DNA of 64,000 nt from Stropharia rugosoannulata (Eukaryota; Basidiomycota; Agaricomycetes; Agaricales; Strophariaceae): contig JANCIK010000013.1 of the NCBI GenBank assembly GCA_028532985.1, positions 2,666,001 through 2,730,000 of the forward strand. Direction: 5' to 3'. Under the pieces are notes generated by a model that saw nothing but the letters and a program-made list of their open reading frames with translations, searched no databases and was not told the origin of the DNA. Position numbers and translations under genes: made by a program. Shown in pieces: positions 9,701 through 20,439 of this stretch (positions are counted from its first letter, which is position 1; each line of letters starts with the position of its first letter).

Positions 9701-10994
9701 CGCCGTGATGCCCTGCGCATCTCCGCACCTCCCAGCCCTTCCCCTACACCCCGCCCCGATCTCAGAGCGTACACAGAACGCTTACTCCGTTCCGTGCACG
9801 CTCCGTTCCGGGCCGCCCGTTCCGTGTTACCACGGCTATGGACGCGCGGCCTAATACGCCTTGTTCCCAAACCACCACCCCCACTTGCCCCTTCCTCTTC
9901 GACGCCGTCCCTAGCCCCCCTTTACCGCCGGAGCTGCATATATGCGGCTCCATTCCTCAACTCGAACACACGAACGCCCCACGACCCCGCCGTCGTCGTG
10001 AAGCACCCCCCTCCCCTCTGTGTCTCTTACCAGACGCTCTCCCCCTTTCCACCAGCGCCTCACGGCGTCCGACGAGCACCACAACGGCCTCTGCGTTTGC
10101 ACCCGAACTGCCGGGCCGTTGTGATGCTCCACCAACTACGCGAATTCCGACTACCGAGGAGCACCAAGCAGCAGGGTAGGAGGAAATGGGAGCAAGGCTA
10201 GGTGAGTACCAGAGCCATTCAAACCGATGCACCCTTTCCTGATCCCTGCCCCTCCTCTGCCGTCCACCCCACCCAGCCCCACTTGCTCCCTTTGCCCACG
10301 CACCGCCTCTACGACCGGGTCTCGCGCTTGCCCTCGACCTGCAGGCTGACACCGCATGCTCTGCAGACCGCCTTTCCAACGAGTCACCGACGACCCAGGA
10401 CCGACAGGATGGACAGGATGGACGCTTTTGCAGGTTCTATAGGGTTCAGGTGAGTTGTGCGCCAATTTCCCGTTGATAACAGCTTATCTTACCATTTCCT
10501 CCTTCCATCCGTGCCCCACTTACCTTCCCCTCACCCGTCCTCGATTGAATCACTCCGCCCACCACTCAATCCCACCATTCGATCCGCCACCTTCACATGC
10601 GGCAGCAGCACTTCACCCTCACCCGTCCTCGACATGGCCCCGAACACGCCGTGCGTCCATTTGCACCCCACCACCGCTCAATACAAGACGAACGGTTTAG
10701 GACTCATTCGCCGTATCCACCCTTCTCGCCTCCTCTCCGCAGAGGACCCGTTGTTTTTTTATCTCCACCCTCACGGACGAGCCGTCGCAGCTGCTCCGAG
10801 CCGTTGTCCGAAACCTCAATAGGGCGGGGCGTTCATTGCCTACCGGGTGTTTTTATTACATGTCCCCTTGTACATAGATAGTCACTGCAATAAATTAATT
10901 TTATATACTGTTTCTGTACCTATGTCTGGCAAATTACAGACGAAGAAATACAGTCTACCATAGATCCGAACCGTCTGTTCCATTTTCCACGACA
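9701..10994. other. No confident gene
   Basis: C-rich sequence with scattered open frames of low-complexity composition. Two good-looking 5' splice-site words occur (CTAGGTGAGTACC near 10198, TTCAGGTGAGTTG near 10446), and a CCGAACACGCCGTG word near 10635 resembles one near 9850, so a decayed or unusual transcript is possible, but no conserved protein segment is recognisable. Confidence 0.35.
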
Positions 10995-11027
10995 TATGTC
11001 AGCATTTTCCTGGAAAATGCTGACATA
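10995..11027. repeat. 33-nt hairpin with a 15-bp perfect stem
   Basis: The inverted repeat TATGTCAGCATTTTC/GAAAATGCTGACATA has a 3-nt loop CTG. It sits about 550 bases upstream of the OrsD-type gene start. Confidence 0.85.
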
Positions 11028-11571
11028 GCGACTTGGGCGCGCCCCGTGCTTCACAGCGCATCTATATCCTGAGATCTTCGAGTTCGCCCCTTTGCCCGTA
11101 TCTCCAAGATCCGCGGGGCTCACTCGGCATTCGGTCCTTTTGACCGCAATGAGAATCGTCGAACGACGTGCACCATTCCTGATAAATTAAACCTCGATTG
11201 TGGTGACCTTTAGTACAATGTACAGTATTAAACATACGGTCTGTGCTACTTTTTTCTGTCCTTCATAAACATGTTATATATCTACATATTGATGCTTTCT
11301 GTAGAAAATACAACACTAAATAACTATAGGGGACTGCAATAACTGTCCCATATTTCTGACAATTGATACTGTTGATGACAGACAGCAGGCGTTTGACCGG
11401 ACTTCTCGCCATGTGTAGAGGAGATTCGCAATTTGCACTTCTACGGTGCGTGCTGGCCTCGATAATTTCTCCCCTCTTCCCCATCTTACTCCTGCTACCG
11501 TCTCCATACAAACCCGCGCCCTGCTCCATACCTGGTATCGAACCGGTATCGAGCATTCCGCGCTGCCTGCA

Positions 11572-13727
11572 ATGGCGTCCGAGCGCTCGAGCAAAGGCAA
11601 CCGAAAGTACGAAAAGCGCATGAGCCAGACGCACTGTCAGGTCCGGTATACCAACCTTGACTTTAGCGCAAACATCGCTCGCGGGGACGACGGTTTATTT
11701 AAGTGTTGTGTCGAGGGATGTAATCGTACATATGCTGACCCAGTCAGCATTCAAGTGAGTTTGCTTTCTTCATGTCTTCGATGCTTTCCTCACTAGTTCC
11801 AGCGCCACGGAGCAAATCATCAGGCCGGAGACAAGACCGCCGCATCTGCCTCAGCCCCGACCGTCAAGACTTCAGGTAGTTATTTATCTATTAGATATAC
11901 ATGGTCTAATCAATATCCTAGCTATTGAAGGTTGTTCAGAGTCTTCTGCCGCTTTTACCCACAAAAAGAAGAAAAAGAACGAGCTCAGTAAGCATACATC
12001 TTTGTTCATCTTTGTATGCGACTTACCGTGCTTAAATTCCAGCTTTAAATCTATCAAACGTCGCAGAGAAAGACCGCACAGCGCCTGTACATGAGAACGA
12101 TCGCATGGACGACGCCGTTTCATGTAAGTATGTGTCTATGTATTCCTTAGCATTACATGACGCATTTTCCTAGCCCCAGAGCCCGTTCCCCCCACCCCAA
12201 TGTCAGAGACGATGGACACGTCGCTCCTTACGGACGCCGAAATTGCATGCGATGACGACGATCATACTGCCGTTGCCGTGAAGTATTCCGCATATATGCC
12301 CGTCCCCACCGAGCACACCGTGGCCTCGCATTCCAACTTTAACTTCGAGGCACTTGGTATAACGATCGACACCTTCTTCAAATGCATCGTCTGCATGGTC
12401 TGCCAACGTGCTATTGAGCCCCGCACCCTGTCCGACCATGCGTACACGCACAATCCGTACTACACGGCCCCAGACGAGATCGAGGACGCTCTCATCGATG
12501 AATTCAACCTTATACCTCTTATGCAAGTTGCTTATCCGACTGAAGCGATCAAGCCTGTCTTCGGTATTCCTATTGAAGACGAGTGCTTTCACTTCTGCGG
12601 CGTCTGTCACAGAGGCTATCAGTCTTCGGTCTCCCTAGGGAAGCATCAGTCCAACCCTGACCGCTGCGTATATCTTCCACCAAAGGAGCGGACGTCTCAC
12701 GTCTATCCAGTGCAGATTTTGCATCAAGGTCAGCACCGCCAGTACTTTCCCGTTAATATCTCGGGCCTGTCCAAGTCGTTGCCTGCCACGGCGGACTACT
12801 GGTCCATGCTTGGGGAGCGCATACGCCCCACCGACTATACCCAGCTTCCTCTGCGCTTGGACGACGAAAGCCTCAACACGAATTCATTCTTTTATAACGA
12901 GCAATGGATGGATGCCGTGGACGGCTTTACTCCGGAACAAATCATTGATGCCGCACGTCTTCCAGATCCCCAGGCTGAGCCTTGGGGCCAGCGCTTGCAA
13001 CAGGCCTCTCGGCGCTATATGGCTGCTGTTCAGAAGGTGATAACGAAGAATCAAGGTTTTGGGATCACGCAGAAGATCGCGCAGTTTTATCCCGAGTACG
13101 TTTTATATTATTAATTTAAAAACCTTTGTCTAAATGTTTGTATAGTGCAGATCAAGGCACATACGATGTTCGGCCTATTCAGAAAGACACCCAGCGCAAG
13201 TACGGCGACAAACTTTGCCGTCTCTTATTTGCTGTTATACGCAGCGAGGCCGAGACGGGCAACTCGGACTCTGGCACTGGTGTTCTCCATCATCTGTACC
13301 CCTTCCTCGACGAGTCGCAGGTCGAGTTAATCGATGCCTTGGCTGTTTCTCTTGTTTCCGAGGACGACGCAGTCATCGATTTATGTTTCCACAACGCTTG
13401 CTATACCCTTTTCGCTCACGAACGGCACGTATACGAAACCAGCAAGGACCTTGGGCGCTTCTTTTCCCCAGTGTCTCTCTTCCTTATATACCTATCCGTC
13501 AAACAGGATGGCGGTTTCCAGCAGACGTCGGACATCACTAGTTCATGCGCCGCTCTTGAGTACGCCATCCGCGGCACGATTCTCATCGAGGTTGATAAGG
13601 TTGCGTCGCACGAGCGTATCTCTATCTTCAAGTATGTATACTTTAATTTTTTCTTTAATGTCTCTAAAGTATCTATGTTTAGGGCGCTTGAACCCCTCGA
13701 GAGGTACCTACAAACCATGCACGAGAC
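11572..13727 (+). pseudogene. OrsD-like (DUF3505) C2H2 protein, 3' end removed by insertion
   Basis: Exons in a coherent frame: 11572-11754, 11803-11875, 11922-11987, 12043-12123, 12174-13095, 13146-13631 and 13683-13727, with short GT-AG introns. Exons 1-2 form a classical C2H2 finger (FKCCVEGCNRTYADPVSIQ then RHGANH; Cys-x3-Cys-x12-His-x3-His) only after splicing. A Lys-rich patch (HKKKKKNE) follows. Exon 5 carries the OrsD signature: FKCIVCMVCQRAIEPRTLSD then HAYTHN, and later CGVCHRGYQS with a downstream His. Exon 6 is helical (QVELIDALAVSLVSEDDA, then SLFLIYLSVKQDGGF). In mushrooms OrsD domains are often found near or fused to RecQ-like helicases in repeat-rich DNA (family knowledge). 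The frame is cut after YLQTMHET, where the third G-rich leader begins; no continuation is visible beyond 16704. Probably non-functional. Confidence 0.75.
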
Positions 13728-13984
13728 GGTTATGGGCTACTTTTTTGATTTTTGGGTAGGGTTGGGTGTAGGGTTCAGCCCTAGGGATGGGATGGGTTGG
13801 GTTGGAATGAGTGTGGATTGGTTATGTTGGGTTGGGGGTGGAAGGGATGGGATAGGTTGTGTTGGGACATAATGGTGGTGGGTTGGGATACATTGGAATA
13901 GGTAGCACTATGCAATACCTGCACAACAGGACTCCTACATGCTCCACTCAGTAAACCTAGCCACATGGGATCTGATAGCACAAG
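13728..13984 (+). repeat. G-rich leader, copy 3
   Basis: Starts GGTTATGGGCTAC within the coding sequence of the OrsD-type gene, then T-run, GGGTAGGGTTGGG, TTCAGCCCTAGGGATGGG and GGTTGGG repeats. Homologous to the leaders at 4594 and 7943 and again followed by a tandem array. Confidence 0.75.
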
Positions 13985-16704
13985 CTTGGACATGACACAA
14001 TGCTAGAGTACTGGAAATCCCACAGGATCAGCTCAGTAACACTGCTCAAAGGGGCTCCAAGAGCCCCAGCTTGGATAGAGCTCCATCCTATCGCAATAGG
14101 ACCCCCAGACTATGACCTCAGTACAATTGCCCACAGGGGATCTGGGAGCCCCAGCTTGGAGATGAAACCAAGCCAGTGCACTAGAACCCTCAGACCATGG
14201 GGTGAGTACAACTACCAACAGGGGATCTGGGAGCCCCAGCTTGGAGATGTAACCAAGCCAGGGCATTGGAACTCTCAGACCATGAGGTGAGTACAACTGT
14301 CTACAGGGGATCTGGGAGCCCCAGCTTGGAGATGTAACCAAGCCAGGGCATTGGAATGCCCAGACTATCTGCTCGATACAACTGCCCACAGGGGATCTGG
14401 GAGCCCCAGCTTGGAGATGAAACCAAGCCAGTGCACTGGAACTCTCAGACCATGAGGTGAGTACAACTGTCTACAGGGGATCTGGGAGCCCCAGCTTGGA
14501 GATGAAACCAAGCCAGTGCACTGGAACTCTCAGACCATGAGGTGAGTACAACTACCAACAGGGGATCTGGGAGCCCCAGCTTGGAGATGTAACCAAGCCA
14601 GGGCATTGGAACTCTCAGACCATGGGGTGAGTACAACTGTCTACAGGGGATCTGGGAGCCCCAGCTTGGAGATGTAACCAAGCCAGTGCACTGGAACTCT
14701 CAGACCATGAGGTGAGTACAACTACCAACAGGGGATCTGGGAGCCCCAGCTTGGAGATGTAACCAAGCCAGGGCATTGGAACTCTCAGACCATGAGGTGA
14801 GTACAACTGTCTACAGGGGATCTGGGAGCCCCAGCTTGGAGATGTAACCAAGCCAGGGCATTGGAATGCCCAGACTATCTGCTCGATACAACTGCCCACA
14901 GGGGATCTGGGAGCCCCAGCTTGGAGATGAAACCAAGCCAGTGCACTAGAACCCTCAGACCATGGGGTGAGTACAACTGTCTACAGGGGATCTGGGAGCC
15001 CCAGCTTGGAGATGAAACCAAGCCAGTGCACTGGAACTCTCAGACCATGAGGTGAGTACAACTACCAACAGGGGATCTGGGAGCCCCAGCTTGGAGATGT
15101 AACCAAGCCAGGGCATTGGAACTCTCAGACCATGGGGTGAGTACAACTGTCTACAGGGGATCTGGGAGCCCCAGCTTGGAGATGTAACCAAGCCAGTGCA
15201 CTGGAACTCTCAGACCATGAGGTGAGTACAACTACCAACAGGGGATCTGGGAGCCCCAGCTTGGAGATGAAACCAAGCCAGTGCACTGGAACTCTCAGAC
15301 CATGAGGTGAGTACAACTACCAACAGGGGATCTGGGAGCCCCAGCTTGGAGATGTAACCAAGCCAGGGCATTGGAACTCTCAGACCATGGGGTGAGTACA
15401 ACTGTCTACAGGGGATCTGGGAGCCCCAGCTTGGAGATGAAACCAAGCCAGTGCACTAGAACCCTCAGACCATGGGGTGAGTATAACTACCAACAGGGGC
15501 TCCCAGATCCCCTGTAGACAGTTGTACTCACCTCATGGTCTGAGAGTTCCAATGCCCTGGCTTGGTTTCATCTCCAAGCTGGGGCTCCCAGATCCCCTGT
15601 AGACAGTTGTACTCACCTCATGGTCTGAGAGTTCCAGTGCACTGGCTTGGTTACATCTCCAAGCTGGGGCTCCCAGATCCCCTGTAGACAGTTGTACTCA
15701 CCCCATGGTCTGAGAGTTCCAATGCCCTGGCTTGGTTTCATCTCCAAGCTGGGGCTCCCAGATCCCCTGTAGACAGTTGTACTCACCTCATGGTCTGAGA
15801 GTTCCAGTGCACTGGCTTGGTTTCATCTCCAAGCTGGGGCTCCCAGATCCCCTGTAGACAGTTGTACTCACCTTATGGTCTGAGGGTTCCAGTGCCTTGA
15901 CCTGGTACCATCTCCAAGCTGGGGCTCCCGGATCCCCTGTTGGTAGTTGTACTCACAGCATGGTCTGAGGGTTCCAGTGCCTTGACCTGGTACCATCTCC
16001 AAGCTGGGGCTCCCGCATCCCCTGTTGGTAGTTGTACTCACAGCAAGGTCTGAGGGTTCCAGTGCCTTGACCTGGTACCATCTCCAAGCTGGGGCTCCCG
16101 GATCCCCTGTGGGCAGTTGTATCGAGCAGATAGTCTGGGCATTCCAATGCCCTGGCTTGGTTACATCTCCAAGCTGGGGCTCCCAGATCCCCTGTAGACA
16201 GTTGTACTCACCTCATGGTCTGAGAGTTCCAGTGCACTGGCTTGGTTTCATCTCCAAGCTGGGGCTCCCAGATCCCCTGTAGACAGTTGTACTCACCTTA
16301 TGGTCTGAGGGTTCCAGTGCCTTGACCTGGTACCATCTCCAAGCTGGGGCTCCCGGATCCCCTGTTGGTAGTTGTACTCACAGCATGGTCTGAGGGTTCC
16401 AGTGCCTTGACCTGGTACCATCTCCAAGCTGGGGCTCCCGCATCCCCTGTTGGTAGTTGTACTCACAGCAAGGTCTGAGGGTTCCAGTGCCTTGACCTGG
16501 TACCATCTCCAAGCTGGGGCTCCCGGATCCCCTGTGGGCAGTTGTATCGAGCAGATAGTCTGGGCATTCCAATGCCCTGGCTTGGTTACATCTCCAAGCT
16601 GGGGCTCCCGGATCCCCTGTTGGTAGTTCTCCTCACAGCATGGTCTGAGGGTTCCAGTGCCTTGGCCTGGTACCATCTCCAAGCAGGGGCTGGGGCTGGC
16701 CCCT
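13985..16704. repeat. Minisatellite array 3: 85-bp unit x 32, with strand flip
   Basis: The 17-nt cores recur at exactly 85-bp spacing from 14051 to 16686 (32 positions). From 14051 to 15411 the units read forward (GGGGATCTGGGAGCCCC, then AGCTTGGAGATG, AACCAAGCCA, GTGAGTACAACT). From the core at 15496-15512 onward every unit is the reverse complement (GGGGCTCCCAGATCCCC…), yet core spacing stays at 85. The first core (14051) is a fully paired variant, GGGGCTCCAAGAGCCCC. The last is degenerate and forms a 6-bp stem (AGGGGC/GCCCCT, 16685-16704). Unit-derived open frames of 60-140 codons on both strands are not genes. Confidence 0.95.
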
Positions 16705-17614
16705 CGTGAAAACATGAAAAACCATAAGGTTCAGAACATAGATACACAAGAAGCGACATATCCGCCATAACAATCGGAAACTACTATCGGAAACTGAAAG
16801 AATAAGTAGAAGCACGAAATATGAAGACTGAGATATGAAGATGCAAGTTTATTCGAAGACATGAAATATGTACATGATGAAACAAGAAGACAAGCACAAG
16901 GAAGACTCAAGATGTTATTACAACTCAATGGCAGATCAAGAAAGACAACAGCATCAGAGCAATATTGGACTTCTGATGCCGACAACATCAGATCAATATT
17001 AACAATCTGATGTAACTATGGACCCACAAGGGAGTCAATCACATGGAAATACTCATACATACGACCTGGGACAAATATGGCAACGGATTCCAACGATATG
17101 CAGGGGTTTCCGACGACATGCAAGCATGTGGTAGCAGAAAGCAGAAGAATCTCGATACAAACACAAGGGACATAGGTGTGGAAAGAGGGTCGGAGGAGAT
17201 GTGTGTTTAGGGGAGAACATGGAGTTGATCCGGCCGCAGGAAGATCTCTTGTGCTTGGGCTTGGTTTCCGAAGTTAAGGATATTTGTGGCCAAGATATGA
17301 AGCATGCTGTAGTGCAGCATGGTTTCCGACGAGATAAAGTCAGCATGGGCGGTCGGATCTTCGTGGATGTATATTGGTATGATCTGGGCATGGCAACCAG
17401 ACGGGTATTTAAGGAGTAGAATATCTCTGTACTTCTCCAGCTTCCTTCAGGGTTAAATTCTACCTACACACATCATACCAGTTCGCATCGGAAACCGTTG
17501 TTTAAACCTCGTACACTGGAAGCTCCTTGTTATAAAACAAGTAAAACCTTTTCAACGTGCTATCGTTGTACACACGTTGCCTTCGCACATTGTGAACTAT
17601 AGAGACAGGCTTTT
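16705..17614. other. No gene; possible LTR-like promoter sequence
   Basis: AT-rich. A direct repeat CATCAGAKCAATATT occurs near 16949 and 16985. A TATTTAAGGAG box near 17406 followed by CTTCTCCAGCTTCCTTCAG and CACACATCATACCAG resembles the transcription-start part of a fungal LTR, but no paired copy or coding region is present. Confidence 0.3.
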
Positions 17615-19272
17615 CAGACCAGTCCTACCCAACTTCGCACCTCACACCGGTAGCTGAAAGTAAAGGAAGGATTAAAAAAAGGGTTATAAATAATATACAG
17701 AAACTATACCGGGTACATATTTGAAGCTCCTTGAAATGAGTTTGACATTCAATACCAGTCTTGTATTTGCCAATACTATGTTCAATCTGCTCTTGTATTA
17801 GTAAGATATACCAAAGAAGTGAAGAAAGCTTACTGCAGCGATGATAAGAAACACGGTGGATAAAGGAATTATACCCTCCTTTGCCATATGTGTAGCGGTT
17901 CCAATGTCGGCCCTAGCCTTCATGTTATTGAACCAGATGGCCTGGATAAGCTCTTTAATGAGAGGGTTTCCAAAGGGTTTCACATTGTTGAAAGTTTTCT
18001 CCTATATAAAAAATAGGTCAGATAATATTGTAGTTGGAAGGTATGAAGTACCTTGATGTTAAGATCACCGTAAATAAAGTGAGATGCCTCCAGGAGCCAC
18101 TCAATGTTCTTACTGACAGAATCGCCACTCAAATTGTAGTGGCCAACAACACGCTGTCGAGCTTTGGCAATGATGGTGTTGAAGAGGGCCTCTTGTCCAT
18201 ATGCAACCTACAACAAGATTAGAATAGTGATTACATTCTAGAAAGAACATACATAGGTGAGGAGGTTTGACCTCATAACTTGATGAGAGAAGCTTGATAT
18301 GGTCTTCAGACCCTTCCTTGCGGCAGGCTGAGCAGAGAGGGCGACGTGATTGGGTGCCTCATTAATGATTTTCCAGATCCAGTCAGCCTTGCCAGGATCG
18401 GTGTCGAGAACACAGTCGCCGAAGCAGACATGAGAGCGGATGAGATTCTTGCCGCTATCTGCTAAGATGGCAATATCAGCAGGGAAGTCGGTATGCTTGA
18501 CTTTACCTCCTGGGGTGGACCCTTGGTGTAAAGATGCAGCCCTTCTGGTACTCTTCTTAGATGGTGTATAATCAAACTCAAACTGTATAATAGAGTATAT
18601 GTTAGTTTAATAAAAATGATTAGCAAAAAGGATGACATTACTCCATTATCTTCCATAGCAATAGCAGATGCATCTTTCTCTTCATCGTCGTCGTCTTCCA
18701 AGTTATTGTCAGAATCTGAATTGTCGGCCTGCTTCTCTCTGTTCTGCATACCCTTCTCATTGTCAGAATCATTGTTGTCGTCAGAGTTGTTATTGGTCTT
18801 GTTTGGGATTGAGTCCTCAAGACTATCTGCAAAAGCGGCTTCGTCGTTGCTGAGGTGGAGGGGGTTTGGGTTCTCTTTGGGAGGGTCAAGGGATTGGTCA
18901 TCTGCATTGTTGCCATTCTCATTCTCTGTCTGTAGCAATGCAGCAGCACGTTGCTGACTTGCTATAAATGTTACAATATATATTAGCCATAAGCAGTATA
19001 TTAGTATTAGGGCATACTGGGTTCTTCGACAGCTGCCGGCTTCTCTTTAGATTTCTTACGGCCTTCTTTTGATAATTGCTTTTGATATTCAAGGACCTTC
19101 TTCATTAAGGCAAGGCGAGATCACACGGTGGCTCGGGTGCATTCTTCTGACGTTTGGAATTGTTGCTGGCAGATGTACTGCCCTTTCTCTTTGAACTGCC
19201 AGAAGACTTGGAAGAGGAGGAGGCAGAGGGGGTAGCAGAAGCAGCTGCCTGTTTGCGTGTCGTAATAGCCAT
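17615..19272 (-). CDS. DUF6532-like protein, frame interrupted near its N terminus
   Basis: Minus-strand multi-exon gene. It starts MAITTRKQAAASATPSAS, followed by a Ser/Lys-rich basic stretch. A one-base frame change near 19120-19130 is needed to join this to LMKKVLEYQKQLSKEGRKKS. Exon 2 (about 18640-18963) is very acidic (LEDDDDEEKDAS). Later exons give DFPADIAILADSGKNLIR, FGDCVLDTDPGKADWIWKII, ARQRVVGHYNLSGDSV, ASHFIYGDLNIK, then KPFGNPLIKELIQAIWFN and GIIPLSTVFLIIAA. The last two blocks match the C-terminal pattern I know for DUF6532, a mushroom-expanded family of unknown function. Introns at about 17642-17696, 17794-17833, 18002-18052, 18209-18254 and 18583-18640 have GT-AG ends. The acidic and basic tracts suggest a nuclear protein (inference). 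The frame change may be a real mutation. Confidence 0.6.
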
Positions 19273-19369
19273 TGTAGGGGGTGGTAAGAAGCAAAGCAAA
19301 GTAATGTCGTGGCAGTCAAGTCAAAAGGAAATTAAGAAAGTATATATTTAAGTCAGATTATATAATCTA

Positions 19370-19997
19370 CTAGATACCAATATTAGGATCATTACTATTT
19401 GACGTATAAGTATGCATAAACTCATTATTTTCCCATCCATTCCTGTCCTTTACCCATGCAAGACCTTGTTTGTCAGAATGAAGGACAAGAGAAGCTCTGT
19501 ACCCTTTAAAGTGCATATTGAAATGACTAATGCGAGCAGATGGAAAGATAACAGCATCGCCAGAATTCAGGTCAAGAACAAGTCCTGGTTCAAATAAACA
19601 GAGTTCACCTCCTTCACCATCATAGATAGGTAGAACAAGACATATATCTTGATCACCATGGTCATGGTGGATTCTGGTGGTTACGTTGAGGTTGACAACA
19701 AATCCACCAAAGGGGTAAACAGGTGACATGTCACTGCATGGAAGAATGTCGACAAACTGACTAAGTTTGGTAAACTTCTCAGGAAGTAGGGAAAAAAGCT
19801 ATGATAGTAAGACTAATTAGACAAGGGAAAGATATATAATTGACGTACTCACCTGGGCACTAAGCCATTTAAAAACAGGCTTGAATATTTCTTGCATACT
19901 AAGATACTGATCAGAGTGCTTCTTGAGTTCGTTACTTTGCCTGGGTACATTCTGACATGTGTTTGTTTTCTTCCTACCATCCTTGACCACCAGTAGC
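19370..19997 (-). pseudogene. 2OG-Fe(II) oxygenase, TET/JBP-like, 5'-truncated
   Basis: Two exons on the minus strand. Exon A (about 19856-19997) reads HSDQYLSMQEIFKPVFKWLS. After an intron of about 55 nt, exon B reads LPEKFTKLSQFVDILPCSD, then SPVYPFGGFVVNLNVTTRIH and HDHGDQDICLVLPIYDGEGG. The double-stranded beta-helix is evident: an H-x-D iron-binding motif (IHHDH), GGELCLFEPGLVLDLNSGD, the distal His in ARISHFNMHF, and an Arg in YRASLVLHSD suitable for 2-oxoglutarate. In Agaricomycetes TET/JBP-type oxygenases are expanded and linked to KDZ transposons; a KDZ transposase lies at 27582-31337. Substrate (5-methylcytosine or other) cannot be told from sequence alone. No start codon is visible; the reading frame begins at a dispersed repeat near 20000, so the N terminus seems lost. 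Confidence 0.6.
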
Positions 19998-20085
19998 TGC
20001 CCCTTTCATACATGGTATAGTGGTACTTGCCTAAACATATTCAAATATCCACAGGGGAAACTGCCCAACCACCTGGGTAACTACC
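19996..20085 (-). repeat. Dispersed repeat (inverted partner of 31582-31680)
   Basis: On the minus strand it reads TTGGGCAGTTTCCCCTGTGG then ATATTTGAATATGTTTAGGC. The copy at 31609-31680 reads TTGGGCAGTTGCCCATGTGG then ATATTTGAATATCTTTGGGC. A perfect 7-bp hairpin (CTGGGTA-AC-TACCCAG) lies beside it at about 20073. Confidence 0.65.
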
Positions 20086-20439
20086 CAGAGCCCAACTTTT
20101 TTTAAATGTACATACATCTTAGGCATGTTTACAGGCACTTGCCCACCTGGCTTGCATGGCACACACATTTGGACACCGCCATCAAGCCGCCATTCATTTT
20201 GTGTGGCCGGCATGTCCGGCATAACTTCAAACCGGCTGTTTCACGGCCCATAAATTTAACATATCTTAATTACTGATTATCCCTCTCAAATGTGAAATTA
20301 TCATATTAATTAAATGAAGATAGCCTAGAATAATTGACTATACGGTTACTAAAGGATGGGCAGGACGTAATTAGTTCACGGTCAGATAAAAGTAAGATAT
20401 AAAAATGAGTGTCTATTACTACTAGTAGGCCTGTGGTTT

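Noticed and set aside
8884..9708. 274-codon His/Pro-rich frame and its antisense Trp/Gly-rich frames
   Set aside because: They follow from the CCACGC/CATGC word composition; no domain, and many overlapping frames are equally open.
9838..10822. Spliced gene using the CTAGGTGAGTACC and TTCAGGTGAGTTG donors
   Set aside because: Donors look good, but I found no matching acceptors that join into a convincing protein; composition is low-complexity.
14033..16815. Several 60-140 codon frames in array 3
   Set aside because: Each is a read-through of the 85-bp unit; length depends only on chance stops in variants.
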